Assembly (NCBI GenBank): GCA_964552055.1
Contig: CAZKFL010000004.1
Span: forward strand, 27,220-91,219
Reading direction: 5' to 3'
DNA: 64,000 nucleotides
DNA from: VGMD01 sp964552055
GTDB lineage: Bacteria; Chlamydiota; Chlamydiia; Chlamydiales; 2-12-FULL-49-11
This document shows, in pieces, positions 52,142 through 61,413 of the stretch. A program made the position numbers and the translations under genes. The notes below the pieces were generated by a model. It ran no database searches. It was not told the origin of the DNA and saw only the letters and a list, made by a program, of their open reading frames with translations. Each line of letters opens with the position of its first letter. Within the stretch, counting starts at the first letter, position 1.

Positions 52142-53071
52142 TTAGAGGGAAAATAATGCTTTTGTGTAACTTATGGGATCGAAAGGAGCGATGTCGTCAA
52201 TTTGTTCGCCGAAGGTGAGGTATTTGATGGGGATTTTGAGTTCGCGGTAGATGGATAGGGCAATGCCTCCTTTTGAAGAGCTGTCGATCTTGGTGAGGAT
52301 AAGGCCTGTAAGGGGAGCAAATTTGTGAAAGATGCGGGCTTGTTCGAGGGCTGTTTGGCCAAGGGTAGAGTCAATAATGAGGTAGGTTTCATGGGGGGCG
52401 GTTTCGTCAAATTTATGGGCGATTCTTGTCAGTTTTTCGAGCTCGTGCATGAGGTCTGTTTTTGATTCAAGACGGCCTGCAGTATCACAAAGTATGGTTG
52501 TATAATCTTTAGCCCTTCCTTTCATAAGGGCATCATAGAGGACTCCGGAGGAATCTGCGCCTGTGTGAGTTTTAACAAGGTCGATGCCTGTTTTTGTGGC
52601 CCAAAGATCTAGTTGTTCGATGGCGGCTGCTCTAAAGGTATCTCCTGCAGCGATCAGAACTTTTTCCCCATCCTCTTTATAAAGGTTAGCAAGTTTCGCA
52701 AGAGTTGTAGTTTTGCCTGCTCCGTTTACGCCAACAATAAGAATGAGTTTTGAATAACCTATTGGTGGTGAGGAAGTTGATATTTTGCTAGGTTCTTCTA
52801 ACAGCGCCGCAGAGGTTTTTTGCAGCTCAAGTAGATAGTCCGCAGGTTTTGCTTTGGGATTTTTTTTGTGGAACTTTTGGATGACTTCAATGAATTCGGA
52901 TACGATTATAGATCCAAGGCCTGCCTCATAAAGCACTTTTTCAAGGTTTTCTAGGGTTTCATCGTCAAGCGGCCTTCTAAAAATAGCTCCAAGCTCGGTT
53001 GTAAAGTAGCTGGCTGTTTTGGAGAGTGCTTTCTTAAGTTTATGAAAACCAGTCTTAAAGAGACTAAACAT
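52142..53071 (-). CDS. ftsY: signal recognition particle receptor FtsY
   Basis: SRP GTPase that docks ribosomes to the membrane. A 309-aa protein with the N-domain followed by the G-domain: VGVNGAGKTTTLAKLA (G1), GDTFRAAAIEQL, DTAGRLESK (G3), LTKIDSSSKGG (G4, usually TKLD) and YLTFGEQIDDIAPFD. It lacks the long acidic A domain of E. coli FtsY, as in other compact bacteria. Divergent from sucC. Confidence 0.95.
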   Translation of the reverse strand: MFSLFKTGFHKLKKALSKTASYFTTELGAIFRRPLDDETLENLEKVLYEAGLGSIIVSEFIEVIQKFHKKNPKAKPADYLLELQKTSAALLEEPSKISTSSPPIGYSKLILIVGVNGAGKTTTLAKLANLYKEDGEKVLIAAGDTFRAAAIEQLDLWATKTGIDLVKTHTGADSSGVLYDALMKGRAKDYTTILCDTAGRLESKTDLMHELEKLTRIAHKFDETAPHETYLIIDSTLGQTALEQARIFHKFAPLTGLILTKIDSSSKGGIALSIYRELKIPIKYLTFGEQIDDIAPFDPISYTKALFSL

Positions 53072-53081
53072 AAATTAGACC

Positions 53082-53110
53082 TTGAATTTTGCTAAAGTGT
53101 AACACATAAC
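53082..53110 (+). promoter_or_regulatory. putative promoter of sucCD
   Basis: TTGAAT (53082-53087), 17 bases, CATAAC (53105-53110). It lies in the 56-bp intergenic region shared with ftsY. The -10 box is weak. Confidence 0.35.
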
Positions 53111-53127
53111 AATAATAGAGGGAAATT

Positions 53128-54294
53128 ATGAATATACATGAATATCAAGCAAAGCATATTTTAATGGGGTATCAGATTCCCTGTCAAAGATTTAGGATTG
53201 TTTCAAGACCTGAGGATATAGAAGAAGCTATTGACGCTTTGGGCGTTACTGAAGCTGTTATTAAGGTTCAAGTTCATGCTGGCGGTAGGGGCAAGGCAGG
53301 TGGTGTTAAAATTGCGAAGTCTCGCCAAGAGATCATTCAAAAGACAAAAGAGCTTTTAGGTATGAAGATTGTGACCAAGCAAACTGGGCCTGAAGGAATT
53401 ATTTGTCATGAAGTGATGATTTCGGAATTAGCTGATATTGCTAAGGAATATTATGTGGGTCTGCTTGTTGACAGAGCAGAAGCAAAGCCACTGCTTATGG
53501 TCTCTCCGGATGGTGGGACTGAAATTGAAGAGATTGCTGAAAAATCGCCTGAAAGGATCTTAAAAGTTCATTTTGAGTTAGATGGTAATATTCATGAACT
53601 TAGCTTAGATACTGTCTGCCGCTTTATGGATTGGACAGGTGATTTGAAAGAAGAAGGAAAAATATTTTTAAGAAATCTCTGTAAAGCGTTTGTCGAAAAG
53701 GATGGGGACATACTGGAAGTCAACCCATTAATTGAGGACAAAGAGGGGCACTTGTGGGCGTTAGATGCTAAATTTGCAATCGATGATAATGCGTTATTTA
53801 GACATCCTGAAATTAAGGCAATGTATGATCCAAGTCAGTCATCTCCTGAAGAAGCGGTTGCTCATGATATGGATTTGGCCTACATAGCGCTTGATGGAAA
53901 TATTGGGTGTATGGTTAATGGCGCAGGTCTTGCTATGGCTACAATGGACTTGATCAAGTACCATGGTGGAGCGCCTGCAAATTTTTTAGATGTAGGTGGT
54001 GGCGCTAATAAGGAAAAAGTATCAAAAAGCTTTGCGTTAATTCTAAGTGACTTAAATGTGAAGGCGATTCTGGTAAATATTTTTGGTGGGATCATGCGCT
54101 GCGATGTGATTGCAGAAGGAATTATTGATGCTGCTAAAGAGCTTCATATCAAGGTGCCTTTGATTGTTCGTTTAGAGGGTACGAATGTGGAGAAGGGAAA
54201 AGAGCTATTACGAAATTCGGGGCTAAAAATAATAGCCGCTGATGATTTAACCGATGCAGCCAAAAAGGTGGTCGAACATGCCCATTCTAATTGA
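53128..54294 (+). CDS. sucC: succinate-CoA ligase, beta subunit
   Basis: A 388-aa ATP-grasp subunit of succinyl-CoA synthetase (TCA cycle). MNIHEYQAKHILMGYQIP is the canonical N-terminus. VQVHAGGRGKAGGVK lies in the ATP-grasp, and LDVGGGANKEKV with VNIFGGIMRCDVIAEG and PLIVRLEGTNVEKGK in the CoA-ligase domain. The end overlaps the sucD start. Confidence 0.97.
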   Translation: MNIHEYQAKHILMGYQIPCQRFRIVSRPEDIEEAIDALGVTEAVIKVQVHAGGRGKAGGVKIAKSRQEIIQKTKELLGMKIVTKQTGPEGIICHEVMISELADIAKEYYVGLLVDRAEAKPLLMVSPDGGTEIEEIAEKSPERILKVHFELDGNIHELSLDTVCRFMDWTGDLKEEGKIFLRNLCKAFVEKDGDILEVNPLIEDKEGHLWALDAKFAIDDNALFRHPEIKAMYDPSQSSPEEAVAHDMDLAYIALDGNIGCMVNGAGLAMATMDLIKYHGGAPANFLDVGGGANKEKVSKSFALILSDLNVKAILVNIFGGIMRCDVIAEGIIDAAKELHIKVPLIVRLEGTNVEKGKELLRNSGLKIIAADDLTDAAKKVVEHAHSN

Positions 54295-55150
54295 TAAAAA
54301 TACGAGACTCATTTGTCAGGGAATTACAGGGAGCGCCGGTAGCTTTCATACAGAGCAATGTTATGAGTATGGGACTTTAATAGTTGGTGGGGTGACACCT
54401 GGAAAAGGAGGAACTGAAACAGAGATTGGTATTCCGGTATTTAATTCTGTGAAAGATTGTGTCCTTGCTGTAAAGCCTGATGCCACAATGATTTTTGTTC
54501 CGCCGAAATTTGCAGCAAATGCCATAATTGAGGCTGAGGAAGCAGGGATCAAGTTAATTATTTGTATCACAGAAGGGATTCCTATTTTTGATATGCTTAA
54601 AGTTAAAAAAATTATGAGTAAAAGCAAATCCCGTCTGATAGGGCCTAACTGTCCAGGTATCATTACGCCAGGACAATGCAAGATAGGAATTATGCCAGGC
54701 TACATACATCAGCCTGGAAAAGTTGGGATTGTATCAAGATCTGGCACGCTGACTTATGAAGCTGTATGGCAAACCACAAAAAATGGTCTTGGCCAAACTA
54801 CGTGTGTTGGTATTGGAGGCGATCCAACAAATGGGACCAATTTTATTGATGTTTTGCAAGAATTTGAAAATGATCCTGAGACAAAAGGGATATTAATGAT
54901 TGGTGAGATTGGTGGATCAGCTGAAGAGGAGGCAGCAGAATGGATAAAATCTCACTCTAGCAAACCTGTTGCAGCCTTTATTGCTGGGCAAACAGCACCA
55001 TCTGGAAAAAGAATGGGACATGCAGGTGCAATTATTTCTGGTGGAAAAGGGGGCGCAAAGGATAAAATGGATGCTTTACAAAAAGCAGGGGTGAATGTCG
55101 CACATTCTCCGGCTGATATGGGAAAAGCAATCTGGGAAGCATTAAAATGA
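54278..55150 (+). CDS. sucD: succinate-CoA ligase, alpha subunit
   Basis: Start at ATG 54278 (290 aa, MPILIDKNTRLICQGITG), with GGTGG upstream; the longer frame from 54254 is unlikely. The CoA-binding domain (GVTPGKGG) and the ligase domain with the phosphorylated His in GHAGAIISGGKGGAKDKM are intact. It overlaps sucC by 17 bp and the M50 protease by 4 bp (ATGA). Confidence 0.97.
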   Translation: MPILIDKNTRLICQGITGSAGSFHTEQCYEYGTLIVGGVTPGKGGTETEIGIPVFNSVKDCVLAVKPDATMIFVPPKFAANAIIEAEEAGIKLIICITEGIPIFDMLKVKKIMSKSKSRLIGPNCPGIITPGQCKIGIMPGYIHQPGKVGIVSRSGTLTYEAVWQTTKNGLGQTTCVGIGGDPTNGTNFIDVLQEFENDPETKGILMIGEIGGSAEEEAAEWIKSHSSKPVAAFIAGQTAPSGKRMGHAGAIISGGKGGAKDKMDALQKAGVNVAHSPADMGKAIWEALK

Positions 55151-55758
55151 AAAAAATACCTTTAAAAATTTCACCGTTTTTTTTTCTGACAGCAGGTGTA
55201 ATTGGTTATTTAAATTCTTATTCAATCATTGGAACCGCAGTTTGGATCGGAATTATTTTTGTCTCCGTTCTTTTTCATGAACTTGGTCACGCAGTAGCGT
55301 CAAAAGTTTTTGGTCAAAATCCCCGAATTGAACTCATTGCATTCGGTGGTCTAACAATTCCAGAAGGAATTAAATTAAAACCGTGGAAAGAGTTCATCGT
55401 GATATTGATGGGCCCACTTTTCGGTTTCTTCCTCTTTGTAGGTGCAAGCATAATGCTTCAGTTTCCTTATGGAACTCCCTTTGTGCGCTCAGTGATTGAG
55501 AAATTCCGCTATATCAATTTGTTTTGGACGTTTGTGAATCTATTACCGATCCTTCCTCTTGACGGTGGACAACTAGTTAGAGTTGTTTTAGATTGGATAT
55601 TTGGACCTAAATCGATAAGATTTGCACTTTATGTATCATTCTTTTTTTCAGCAATTCTTTGTGTTGCCTCCTTTTTAATTGGGCTTTTTTTAATAGGTGC
55701 AATCTTTCTTATCTTTGCGGTGCAAAGCATTGAAGGCATCCGCCAGACCCGTACCTAA
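55147..55758 (+). CDS. M50 (site-2-protease-like) membrane metalloprotease
   Basis: A 203-aa polytopic protein. LFHELGHAVASKVFG supplies HExxH in a membrane helix (about residue 42), and LLPILPLDGGQLVRV supplies the third zinc ligand in an LDGG motif. No PDZ domain, so it is like the small SpoIVFB/Rip3-type enzymes. Start overlaps the sucD stop. Substrate unknown. Confidence 0.88.
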   Translation: MKKIPLKISPFFFLTAGVIGYLNSYSIIGTAVWIGIIFVSVLFHELGHAVASKVFGQNPRIELIAFGGLTIPEGIKLKPWKEFIVILMGPLFGFFLFVGASIMLQFPYGTPFVRSVIEKFRYINLFWTFVNLLPILPLDGGQLVRVVLDWIFGPKSIRFALYVSFFFSAILCVASFLIGLFLIGAIFLIFAVQSIEGIRQTRT

Positions 55759-55766
55759 CTTCACAT

Positions 55767-55892
55767 AAAAAAGAATTCACCGCAGAGGCGCCGAGTACAC
55801 AGAGGTCGCAGAGAGTAAAAAGACAAAAAAATAAGTAAAATTCTTTCTCTTTTTTATTTTGTTCTCTGCGTCTCTGCGGTGAATTCTTTTTT
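55767..55892. repeat. CTCTGCGGTGAA inverted-repeat element, copy 1
   Basis: Bases 55767-55787 are the exact reverse complement of 55872-55892 (21 bp). The core caccgcagag...ctctgcggtg is shared with 57907-58008. The interior is A/T-rich. No ORF. It lies in the 287-bp gap before the HU gene. Confidence 0.85.
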
Positions 55893-56045
55893 AATTTGTC
55901 TTTTAGCTGTCGTTAAATTTTTTTTGTGAGCGAGTTCTCGAGAGGAATTTGCTAAATTGTAAAAAAAAAGTGTGAAGACCCCTTGTCAGTATTGTGTACT
56001 TAGCATAAGCTGGTGATTAACTCTTAACCAATACGGAGGTATCTC

Positions 56046-56318
56046 GTGAATAAAAGTGATCTAATTAATGATGTATCTGAAAAAACAGGCTTTACTAAAG
56101 CTGATACATTAAAATTTGTTAATGCTTACATTGAAGCAGTATCAAAGTCTCTCAAAAAAGGAAAAGACGTACAATTAGTAGGTTTTGGTACTTTTAGAGT
56201 TGCTAAGAGAAAAGCAAGAACAGGAAGAAATCCACAGACTGGCAAAGTGTTAAAAATACCTGCCAAGAAAGTGCCTGCTTTCCGTCCTGGTAAAGCTTTA
56301 CGTGAAGCTGTTAATTAA
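56046..56318 (+). CDS. HU/IHF-family DNA-binding protein
   Basis: A 90-aa histone-like protein with a GTG start and GGAGGT seven bases upstream. NKSDLINDVSEKTGFTKADT opens the fold, and FGTFRVAKRKARTGRNPQTG contains the DNA-binding arm with the conserved RNPQTG tip. It ends KVPAFRPGKALREAVN. Role: nucleoid architecture. Confidence 0.95.
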   Translation: MNKSDLINDVSEKTGFTKADTLKFVNAYIEAVSKSLKKGKDVQLVGFGTFRVAKRKARTGRNPQTGKVLKIPAKKVPAFRPGKALREAVN

Positions 56319-56348
56319 TTTTGCATTCACTAAGACGTTTGTCTTTAG

Positions 56349-56377
56349 GGCCGGTAGTAATGCCGGTCTTTTTTTTA
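56349..56377 (+). terminator. rho-independent terminator after HU
   Basis: A short GC stem (ggccgg 56349-56354, ccggtc 56363-56368) with an 8-base loop, followed directly by eight T. It lies 31 bp after the HU stop. Confidence 0.75.
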
Positions 56378-56446
56378 TCTGGAACATGTGAAAAAAAAAT
56401 GAAGTTGTGGTAGGATGAAATCTTACGTGAAAAGGAGATAATTTCT

Positions 56447-57901
56447 ATGAAAAGATTGTTGTTATGTGCACTGCCTATCTTTGGAGCAATGAATTTTGTG
56501 GAGGCTGGACTCAAGGATCCAACAGCATGTGAAAGTTGTGGGAAGAGTCTTTCTCAAGCATTTATTAATGTAGCAAAAAAATGTAGACCAGCTGTTGTTC
56601 ATATTCGAGTAGAGACAGGTGGCGGCCATTTAAATCCATTTGGTGATTCAAGTAATCCATTTGAACAGTTTCAAGATGATTTATTTAATCGATTTTTTGG
56701 ATTTTCGGGAGGTCCGCAAAGAGGACAACCTCAAAACTCTCAGCAGGTGAGTACTGGCACGGGTTTTATTGTTTCCTCTGATGGTTATATTGTTACGAAT
56801 TACCATGTGATCAAAGATGGTAGTAAAATTATTGTAGAGAAGTATGATGACATTGAAAAGCAATACGAAGCAGAACTTATTGGTTGCGATCCAAACACAG
56901 ATTTGGCCGTACTGAAAATTAAAGCGGGTGATGATTTGCCATTTCTTGAATTTGCCGATTCTGATGAACTTGAAGTTGCTCAATGGGTTATGGCTATCGG
57001 TCATCCATTTAAACTGCGTGACTCTGTCTCTGCAGGTGTGATTTCTGCAACGCATCGAGGTGATTTGCAAATTTCCCAGTTGGAAGATTTTATACAAACC
57101 GACGCAGCTATTAATCCAGGTCATTCTGGTGGTCCTCTTGTCGATTTGAATGGAAGAGTAATTGGTGTTAATACGGCAATTTTATCTAAAACTGGTGGTA
57201 ATATTGGCGTTGGTTTTGCAGTTCCAAGTAATATAGCAAAGATGGTTTATCTCCAAATTCAAGAAGGAGGATCCGTTGACAGGGCATTTCTTGGTGTTCA
57301 GATACAAGATTTGAGTGAAGATCTTTGCACAGGTTTTAGATTAAAAAAGGGGACTACTGGCGCTTTGATTGCTGAAGTTGTTCCCGATTCATCAGCTGCT
57401 ACTTCGGGTCTTCAGGCAGGAGATGTGGTAGTTGACTTCAATGGAGAAACTATTAAATCTTCAAAACAACTCTACACAACTCTAGCAAAACTACCTGCTG
57501 GCGAAAAATGCAATATGACAATTCTTCGTGATGGAAAACAGAAAAAAATACATATCGTTTTGGGATCTAAAGCAAAAGAAGCATCTACTGAAGGTGATAT
57601 CATTCACAAATTAGGTATTTTTGTAGAACAAATTACTCCTGAAAATGCAGGTAAATTTGGAATAAAAGCTGAAGAAAAAGGAGTTGTTGTTAGCAAGGTT
57701 CTTCCTGGAACAATAGCTGCTTTGCTTGGCTGGACTCCTGGTAGTGTGATCATGGTTGTTAATGGGCAAAAAGTTGCATCTGTTACTGACCTTAAAAAAT
57801 CGCTAGAGAGTGCTAATCCAAAAGAAAGACTTGTGATACTCATGAATTATCATGGAAGAGCAACATTCCACAGCATCCCACACCCCAGCAGCAGTAGTTA
57901 A
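56447..57901 (+). CDS. htrA: periplasmic serine protease DegP/HtrA
   Basis: A 484-aa protein with an N-terminal signal peptide (MKRLLLCALPIFGAMNFVEA). The trypsin-like domain has His in TNYHVIKDG (~118), Asp in NTDLAVLK (~151) and Ser in NPGHSGGPLVD (~226; GHSGG in place of the common GNSGG). Two PDZ domains lie at ~275-370 and 385-475. Protein quality control in the envelope; also exported in Chlamydia. RBS AAGGAGA. Sits between two copies of the CTCTGCGG repeat. Confidence 0.96.
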   Translation: MKRLLLCALPIFGAMNFVEAGLKDPTACESCGKSLSQAFINVAKKCRPAVVHIRVETGGGHLNPFGDSSNPFEQFQDDLFNRFFGFSGGPQRGQPQNSQQVSTGTGFIVSSDGYIVTNYHVIKDGSKIIVEKYDDIEKQYEAELIGCDPNTDLAVLKIKAGDDLPFLEFADSDELEVAQWVMAIGHPFKLRDSVSAGVISATHRGDLQISQLEDFIQTDAAINPGHSGGPLVDLNGRVIGVNTAILSKTGGNIGVGFAVPSNIAKMVYLQIQEGGSVDRAFLGVQIQDLSEDLCTGFRLKKGTTGALIAEVVPDSSAATSGLQAGDVVVDFNGETIKSSKQLYTTLAKLPAGEKCNMTILRDGKQKKIHIVLGSKAKEASTEGDIIHKLGIFVEQITPENAGKFGIKAEEKGVVVSKVLPGTIAALLGWTPGSVIMVVNGQKVASVTDLKKSLESANPKERLVILMNYHGRATFHSIPHPSSSS

Positions 57902-57906
57902 GTAAA

Positions 57907-58008
57907 TTCACCGCAGAGACGCGGAGAACCCCGAGATTGCAGAGAAAGAGAAAATAAGCTTTCTTTTATTCTCTGTGATTTCGCCGTTCTCCGCATCTCT
58001 GCGGTGAA
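57907..58008. repeat. CTCTGCGGTGAA inverted-repeat element, copy 2
   Basis: Bases 57907-57929 pair with 57986-58008 (22 of 23). Shares the ccgcagagacgc core with the element at 55767-55892. Located between htrA and the M16 protease, which converge on it, so it may also act as a bidirectional terminator. Confidence 0.85.
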
Positions 58009-58025
58009 CTCTTTTTTACTTTAGA

Positions 58026-60980
58026 TTAGAGAGGGGCTTCGACCATGGGCGGTAGTTTTTTTGCTGCAAAGAGAGGGAGCTCTTTATGGATGAGATCGAT
58101 ATTTGCGTAAGTGATTTGTACCGCATCTGTTAGTAATTTAGGGAGCAAGCACTCTTTGACTGCAAGAATAATGTCTTCCGCTGTTGCATTTAAGATTTGA
58201 TCTCTGAATTTTTGCCTGACTTCTTTTGTAAGTCCTACTTTGTGTTGAAAGTAGGTGATTGAAGCGCGTGAGCCTGGTGGGACTACACCATCAACATCTT
58301 GTAGATATCCAAGTTTTGCTTCCAATAAGTCCTCTGAAGTAAATTCACCTGCAGCAATCATTTCAACTGCAGTATTAAATGCTTTATAGGTGGAAGAAAT
58401 ATTTGGGTCTCTGGAACTAAAAAATTGATAGATTCCTGTAAGAATGTTGTATTTAGCGCCACAGTGATACGCTCCACCTTCTTCACGAATTTGGCTATGG
58501 AGTCCAAGATTTTCAAAAAGGTAACTTGCAAGTTTCAAGTATGCTGCATATCTAGAAGACATAGTGACTGTTTCAAGAGACATTGCATTGTGTGCAATTG
58601 GATAGGCAATTCCTTTTGCAGAATTTATTACTTGCTCTGGTTTGGAAAGTTCTACCCAAGGACAGAATGAGATTGATGCGTCTGAAAATGTTTTCCATCC
58701 GTAAAAATCATTTTCACTTAGATTTTTATATGTCTCTGCATCGCAAGAAAGGACAAAGTGGGGGTTGTTTAGATGAAAAAGGGATTTGCTTAGGTGCTCA
58801 AATCTCTCAATGATTTCACTAATATTGCTTTCTAAATCAATCATTAGGTTTTCTAGAAATTTATAATAAGGAAGCCCATGCCAAAGATTTGATAGGAAAT
58901 TCCAAGGAGAAAATCCGGAAGCTGATTCCTTTAGCGCATATTGAATAGAATGACTGTTTAGTTTCTGCTGCAAATAAGTATATGATTGTACAATCAGTTC
59001 CTTAATACGTTCGCGGTCTTTTAAATCAGGGCTTATCACAAAGTCTTTTAATAAATGGAAAAGTTCTTTGCTATTTTCTTTTAAGGCTTTTCCTGAAATG
59101 GAAAAAGTAGGATAACAAGTTTCGTTGTTGTCTTTTTGCACATTTAAAGAAAGAGATGTCCAGATGCCACCAACTTTTTTATGAATGTGTTTCAAGTTTT
59201 CCACATAGGATCGTCCACCTGCACCAAGATCTGTTAAGAGTGATGAGAAAAGGCGTAGATAAAAAAGGTCTTTTTCGGCTACTTGAGGAATATCAAAAAC
59301 AAGATCAGCATAGATAATTCCATTTGTAAAGCACTCATGATGATAGACGGCAAGTTGATCAAATGTCTCCTTATGAAGAGGAAAGTACGGACTATCTTTT
59401 GGGATTTCATTGAGCGATAAAATTGGAAGGCAGGAATCATCTTCTGTTTCGTTTGCCAATTGATAATTCTCAAGTTCTACTGCATCTTGTAAAAGGCAGT
59501 TGATTTCTTCCGGTTTTAAGGATTCTTGTTTAGCTTTAATAAAGGTAAGTTCTTCCTCTTGCATAGTCTTAAGCAGAGTTTGGTTTGGGGCAAGAGTCAA
59601 TCTGTAGTAATGAGGATTATTAATGAGTTGATCCTGAATAAGTTTAGTTAGAAGATCTTTTTCAAAAACGAGAGACTCTAATTTTTCAAATGCAGAATGA
59701 ACTTTTAATTCTTCGATGAGAGAGCCACCTTGAAGATAGGGGATTACGCTCCTGCCAAATAAATCAAGTCCATAAGGTCCGCTATCACCACTAATTTCGT
59801 TGCGAGAAAACTTTAATTGATGAAGGGAAGCTTCAATTAAATCCTTTGGAATTTCTTGAGATGCAATTTCTTTTAGGGATGTAAATAAAAACTCTTCAAT
59901 CTTATCAGCATTTTCCTTTTCGCAACCTCTTAATATTAGAGCATAAGGGGTGTCTCTAGCTTCAGTATCAATTACAGATCCAGCATCCACGCAAAGACCT
60001 GAATTGAGAAGTTTGTGCTTCAAAAGTGATGCATCCGTATCCATTAAAATCGAGTCGAGAAGAGTAAGGGCTAAGAGCTCATCACCATTTTTAACATCAG
60101 TTGTAAGCCATGAAAACCCTATAAAAGTTTTTTGTTTTAAATCACTCTCACCAGTTGGATAAAAACTATCTTCTTTTTTAGGCTCTTTAAATCTTGGTTG
60201 CTTAACAATAGGAGGAATAGCTTCAAGTTTTTCGGCTTTGCTAAGCACTCGTTTCTCAATGTAATCTAAATGCTCTTCTATGGGGATATTTCCATAAAAA
60301 TAAAATATGCAACGACTGGGAGCGTAATACTGATGATGAAAATCAATTAAATCTTGATGAGTGAGTTTAGGGATTTCTTTCGGATCCCCCCCTGAATCAT
60401 GACCATATGGCGTATTCGGACATAGACCACAAGCAAGCTTTCTCCAAAGAACTGAATCGGGATTTGAAAATACCCCCTTCATTTCATTAAAAACAATACC
60501 TTGGATCGTAAGTGGAGTTTTGGGATCTTTCGGATCCGTAAATGTAAAGCGATACCCTTCTTGCTCAAAGCTTGTCTTTTTTAAAAGAGGGTGAAATGTA
60601 GCGTCTAGATAAACATCTAAAAGATTATAGAAGTCACTTTTGATCTTTGACGCAGCAGGATAAGCGGTCCATAATTTTGCGGTGAGCGCGTTCATGTAGG
60701 TATTGCTGCTCCGTCTTAGCATGGAAAAAAACGGATCGTGAATTTGAAATTTTTCTGAACCACAAAGAGTTGTATGTTCTAAGATATGAGCAATGCCTGT
60801 GCTGTCGTATGGATATGTCTTAAAGGTTAACGCAAACACATTTTCTTCATCGTCTGCCTTGATATGGACAACTTCAGCGCCGCTCTTTTCGTGAATGATA
60901 TGAAAAAGTTCTACGCCAATTTCCTTAAGATTATGAAATTCTTTTACATGAAAACCGTTGTAGTGCTGCCCCTTCTTCAT
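58026..60980 (-). CDS. M16C presequence-protease-like metallopeptidase
   Basis: Large insulinase-superfamily zinc protease. The HxxEH motif is in GIAHILEHTTLCGS (residues 65-69 counted from ATG 60980), followed by HDPFFSMLRRSSNTYMNALT. Two M16 halves, about 984 aa in total, like PreP/Cym1. I prefer ATG 60980 (GGGG upstream) to the TTG at 61043, which has no RBS. A large insulinase-family protease follows htrA in Chlamydia from memory (CT824). Confidence 0.92.
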   Translation of the reverse strand: MKKGQHYNGFHVKEFHNLKEIGVELFHIIHEKSGAEVVHIKADDEENVFALTFKTYPYDSTGIAHILEHTTLCGSEKFQIHDPFFSMLRRSSNTYMNALTAKLWTAYPAASKIKSDFYNLLDVYLDATFHPLLKKTSFEQEGYRFTFTDPKDPKTPLTIQGIVFNEMKGVFSNPDSVLWRKLACGLCPNTPYGHDSGGDPKEIPKLTHQDLIDFHHQYYAPSRCIFYFYGNIPIEEHLDYIEKRVLSKAEKLEAIPPIVKQPRFKEPKKEDSFYPTGESDLKQKTFIGFSWLTTDVKNGDELLALTLLDSILMDTDASLLKHKLLNSGLCVDAGSVIDTEARDTPYALILRGCEKENADKIEEFLFTSLKEIASQEIPKDLIEASLHQLKFSRNEISGDSGPYGLDLFGRSVIPYLQGGSLIEELKVHSAFEKLESLVFEKDLLTKLIQDQLINNPHYYRLTLAPNQTLLKTMQEEELTFIKAKQESLKPEEINCLLQDAVELENYQLANETEDDSCLPILSLNEIPKDSPYFPLHKETFDQLAVYHHECFTNGIIYADLVFDIPQVAEKDLFYLRLFSSLLTDLGAGGRSYVENLKHIHKKVGGIWTSLSLNVQKDNNETCYPTFSISGKALKENSKELFHLLKDFVISPDLKDRERIKELIVQSYTYLQQKLNSHSIQYALKESASGFSPWNFLSNLWHGLPYYKFLENLMIDLESNISEIIERFEHLSKSLFHLNNPHFVLSCDAETYKNLSENDFYGWKTFSDASISFCPWVELSKPEQVINSAKGIAYPIAHNAMSLETVTMSSRYAAYLKLASYLFENLGLHSQIREEGGAYHCGAKYNILTGIYQFFSSRDPNISSTYKAFNTAVEMIAAGEFTSEDLLEAKLGYLQDVDGVVPPGSRASITYFQHKVGLTKEVRQKFRDQILNATAEDIILAVKECLLPKLLTDAVQITYANIDLIHKELPLFAAKKLPPMVEAPL

Positions 60981-61116
60981 TCTAAACCCCAAGCCTAGTT
61001 TTATAGCCTTTCCAGTATCAATTATTTTTGACTTTTTTACCAAGTTAAATTCATTGCTTAGAAAACAATGTCTTTGATATTCTTTATAAAAATTTAACAG
61101 AGTCTAGGATGTGTCA

Positions 61117-61413
61117 ATGAGTAGTGGATTTCCTGAAATAAAATCATTTACGGTTTCCAACGCTTGTAGACCAGAGGAAAGCTGTGAACATGCAACTTCT
61201 TTAACATTAGTAGATGGAAGAGTATTTAAGAAAAGACTTTCAGCGGAGGACATAGATTTACTTATAACCTCACTGCCTAGAGAGCAAGTATTTTTTGCAG
61301 GTGGATGGGGAGGAGTCGATGCTCGTCGCCATTTTCATGTTTATGAAGGACGGTCTACATCTAAATTATCTGACCTATTTAAAAAAATTATCAGTGGAGT
61401 TAAAGAAGTTTGA
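61117..61413 (+). CDS. hypothetical protein, 98 aa
   Basis: Small soluble protein with an HVYEGRSTSKLSDLFKKI helix at its C-terminus. ATG 61117 is 8 bases after AGG; GTG 61111 is too close. Its stop (TGA) overlaps the TTG start of the methyltransferase gene, so the two are translated together. Function unknown. Confidence 0.6.
   Translation: MSSGFPEIKSFTVSNACRPEESCEHATSLTLVDGRVFKKRLSAEDIDLLITSLPREQVFFAGGWGGVDARRHFHVYEGRSTSKLSDLFKKIISGVKEV

Noticed and set aside
56447..57901. GHSGG in HtrA as a sign of an inactive protease
   Set aside because: The Ser and the oxyanion glycines are intact; only the residue two before the Ser differs (Gly-His for Gly-Asn), which need not abolish activity.
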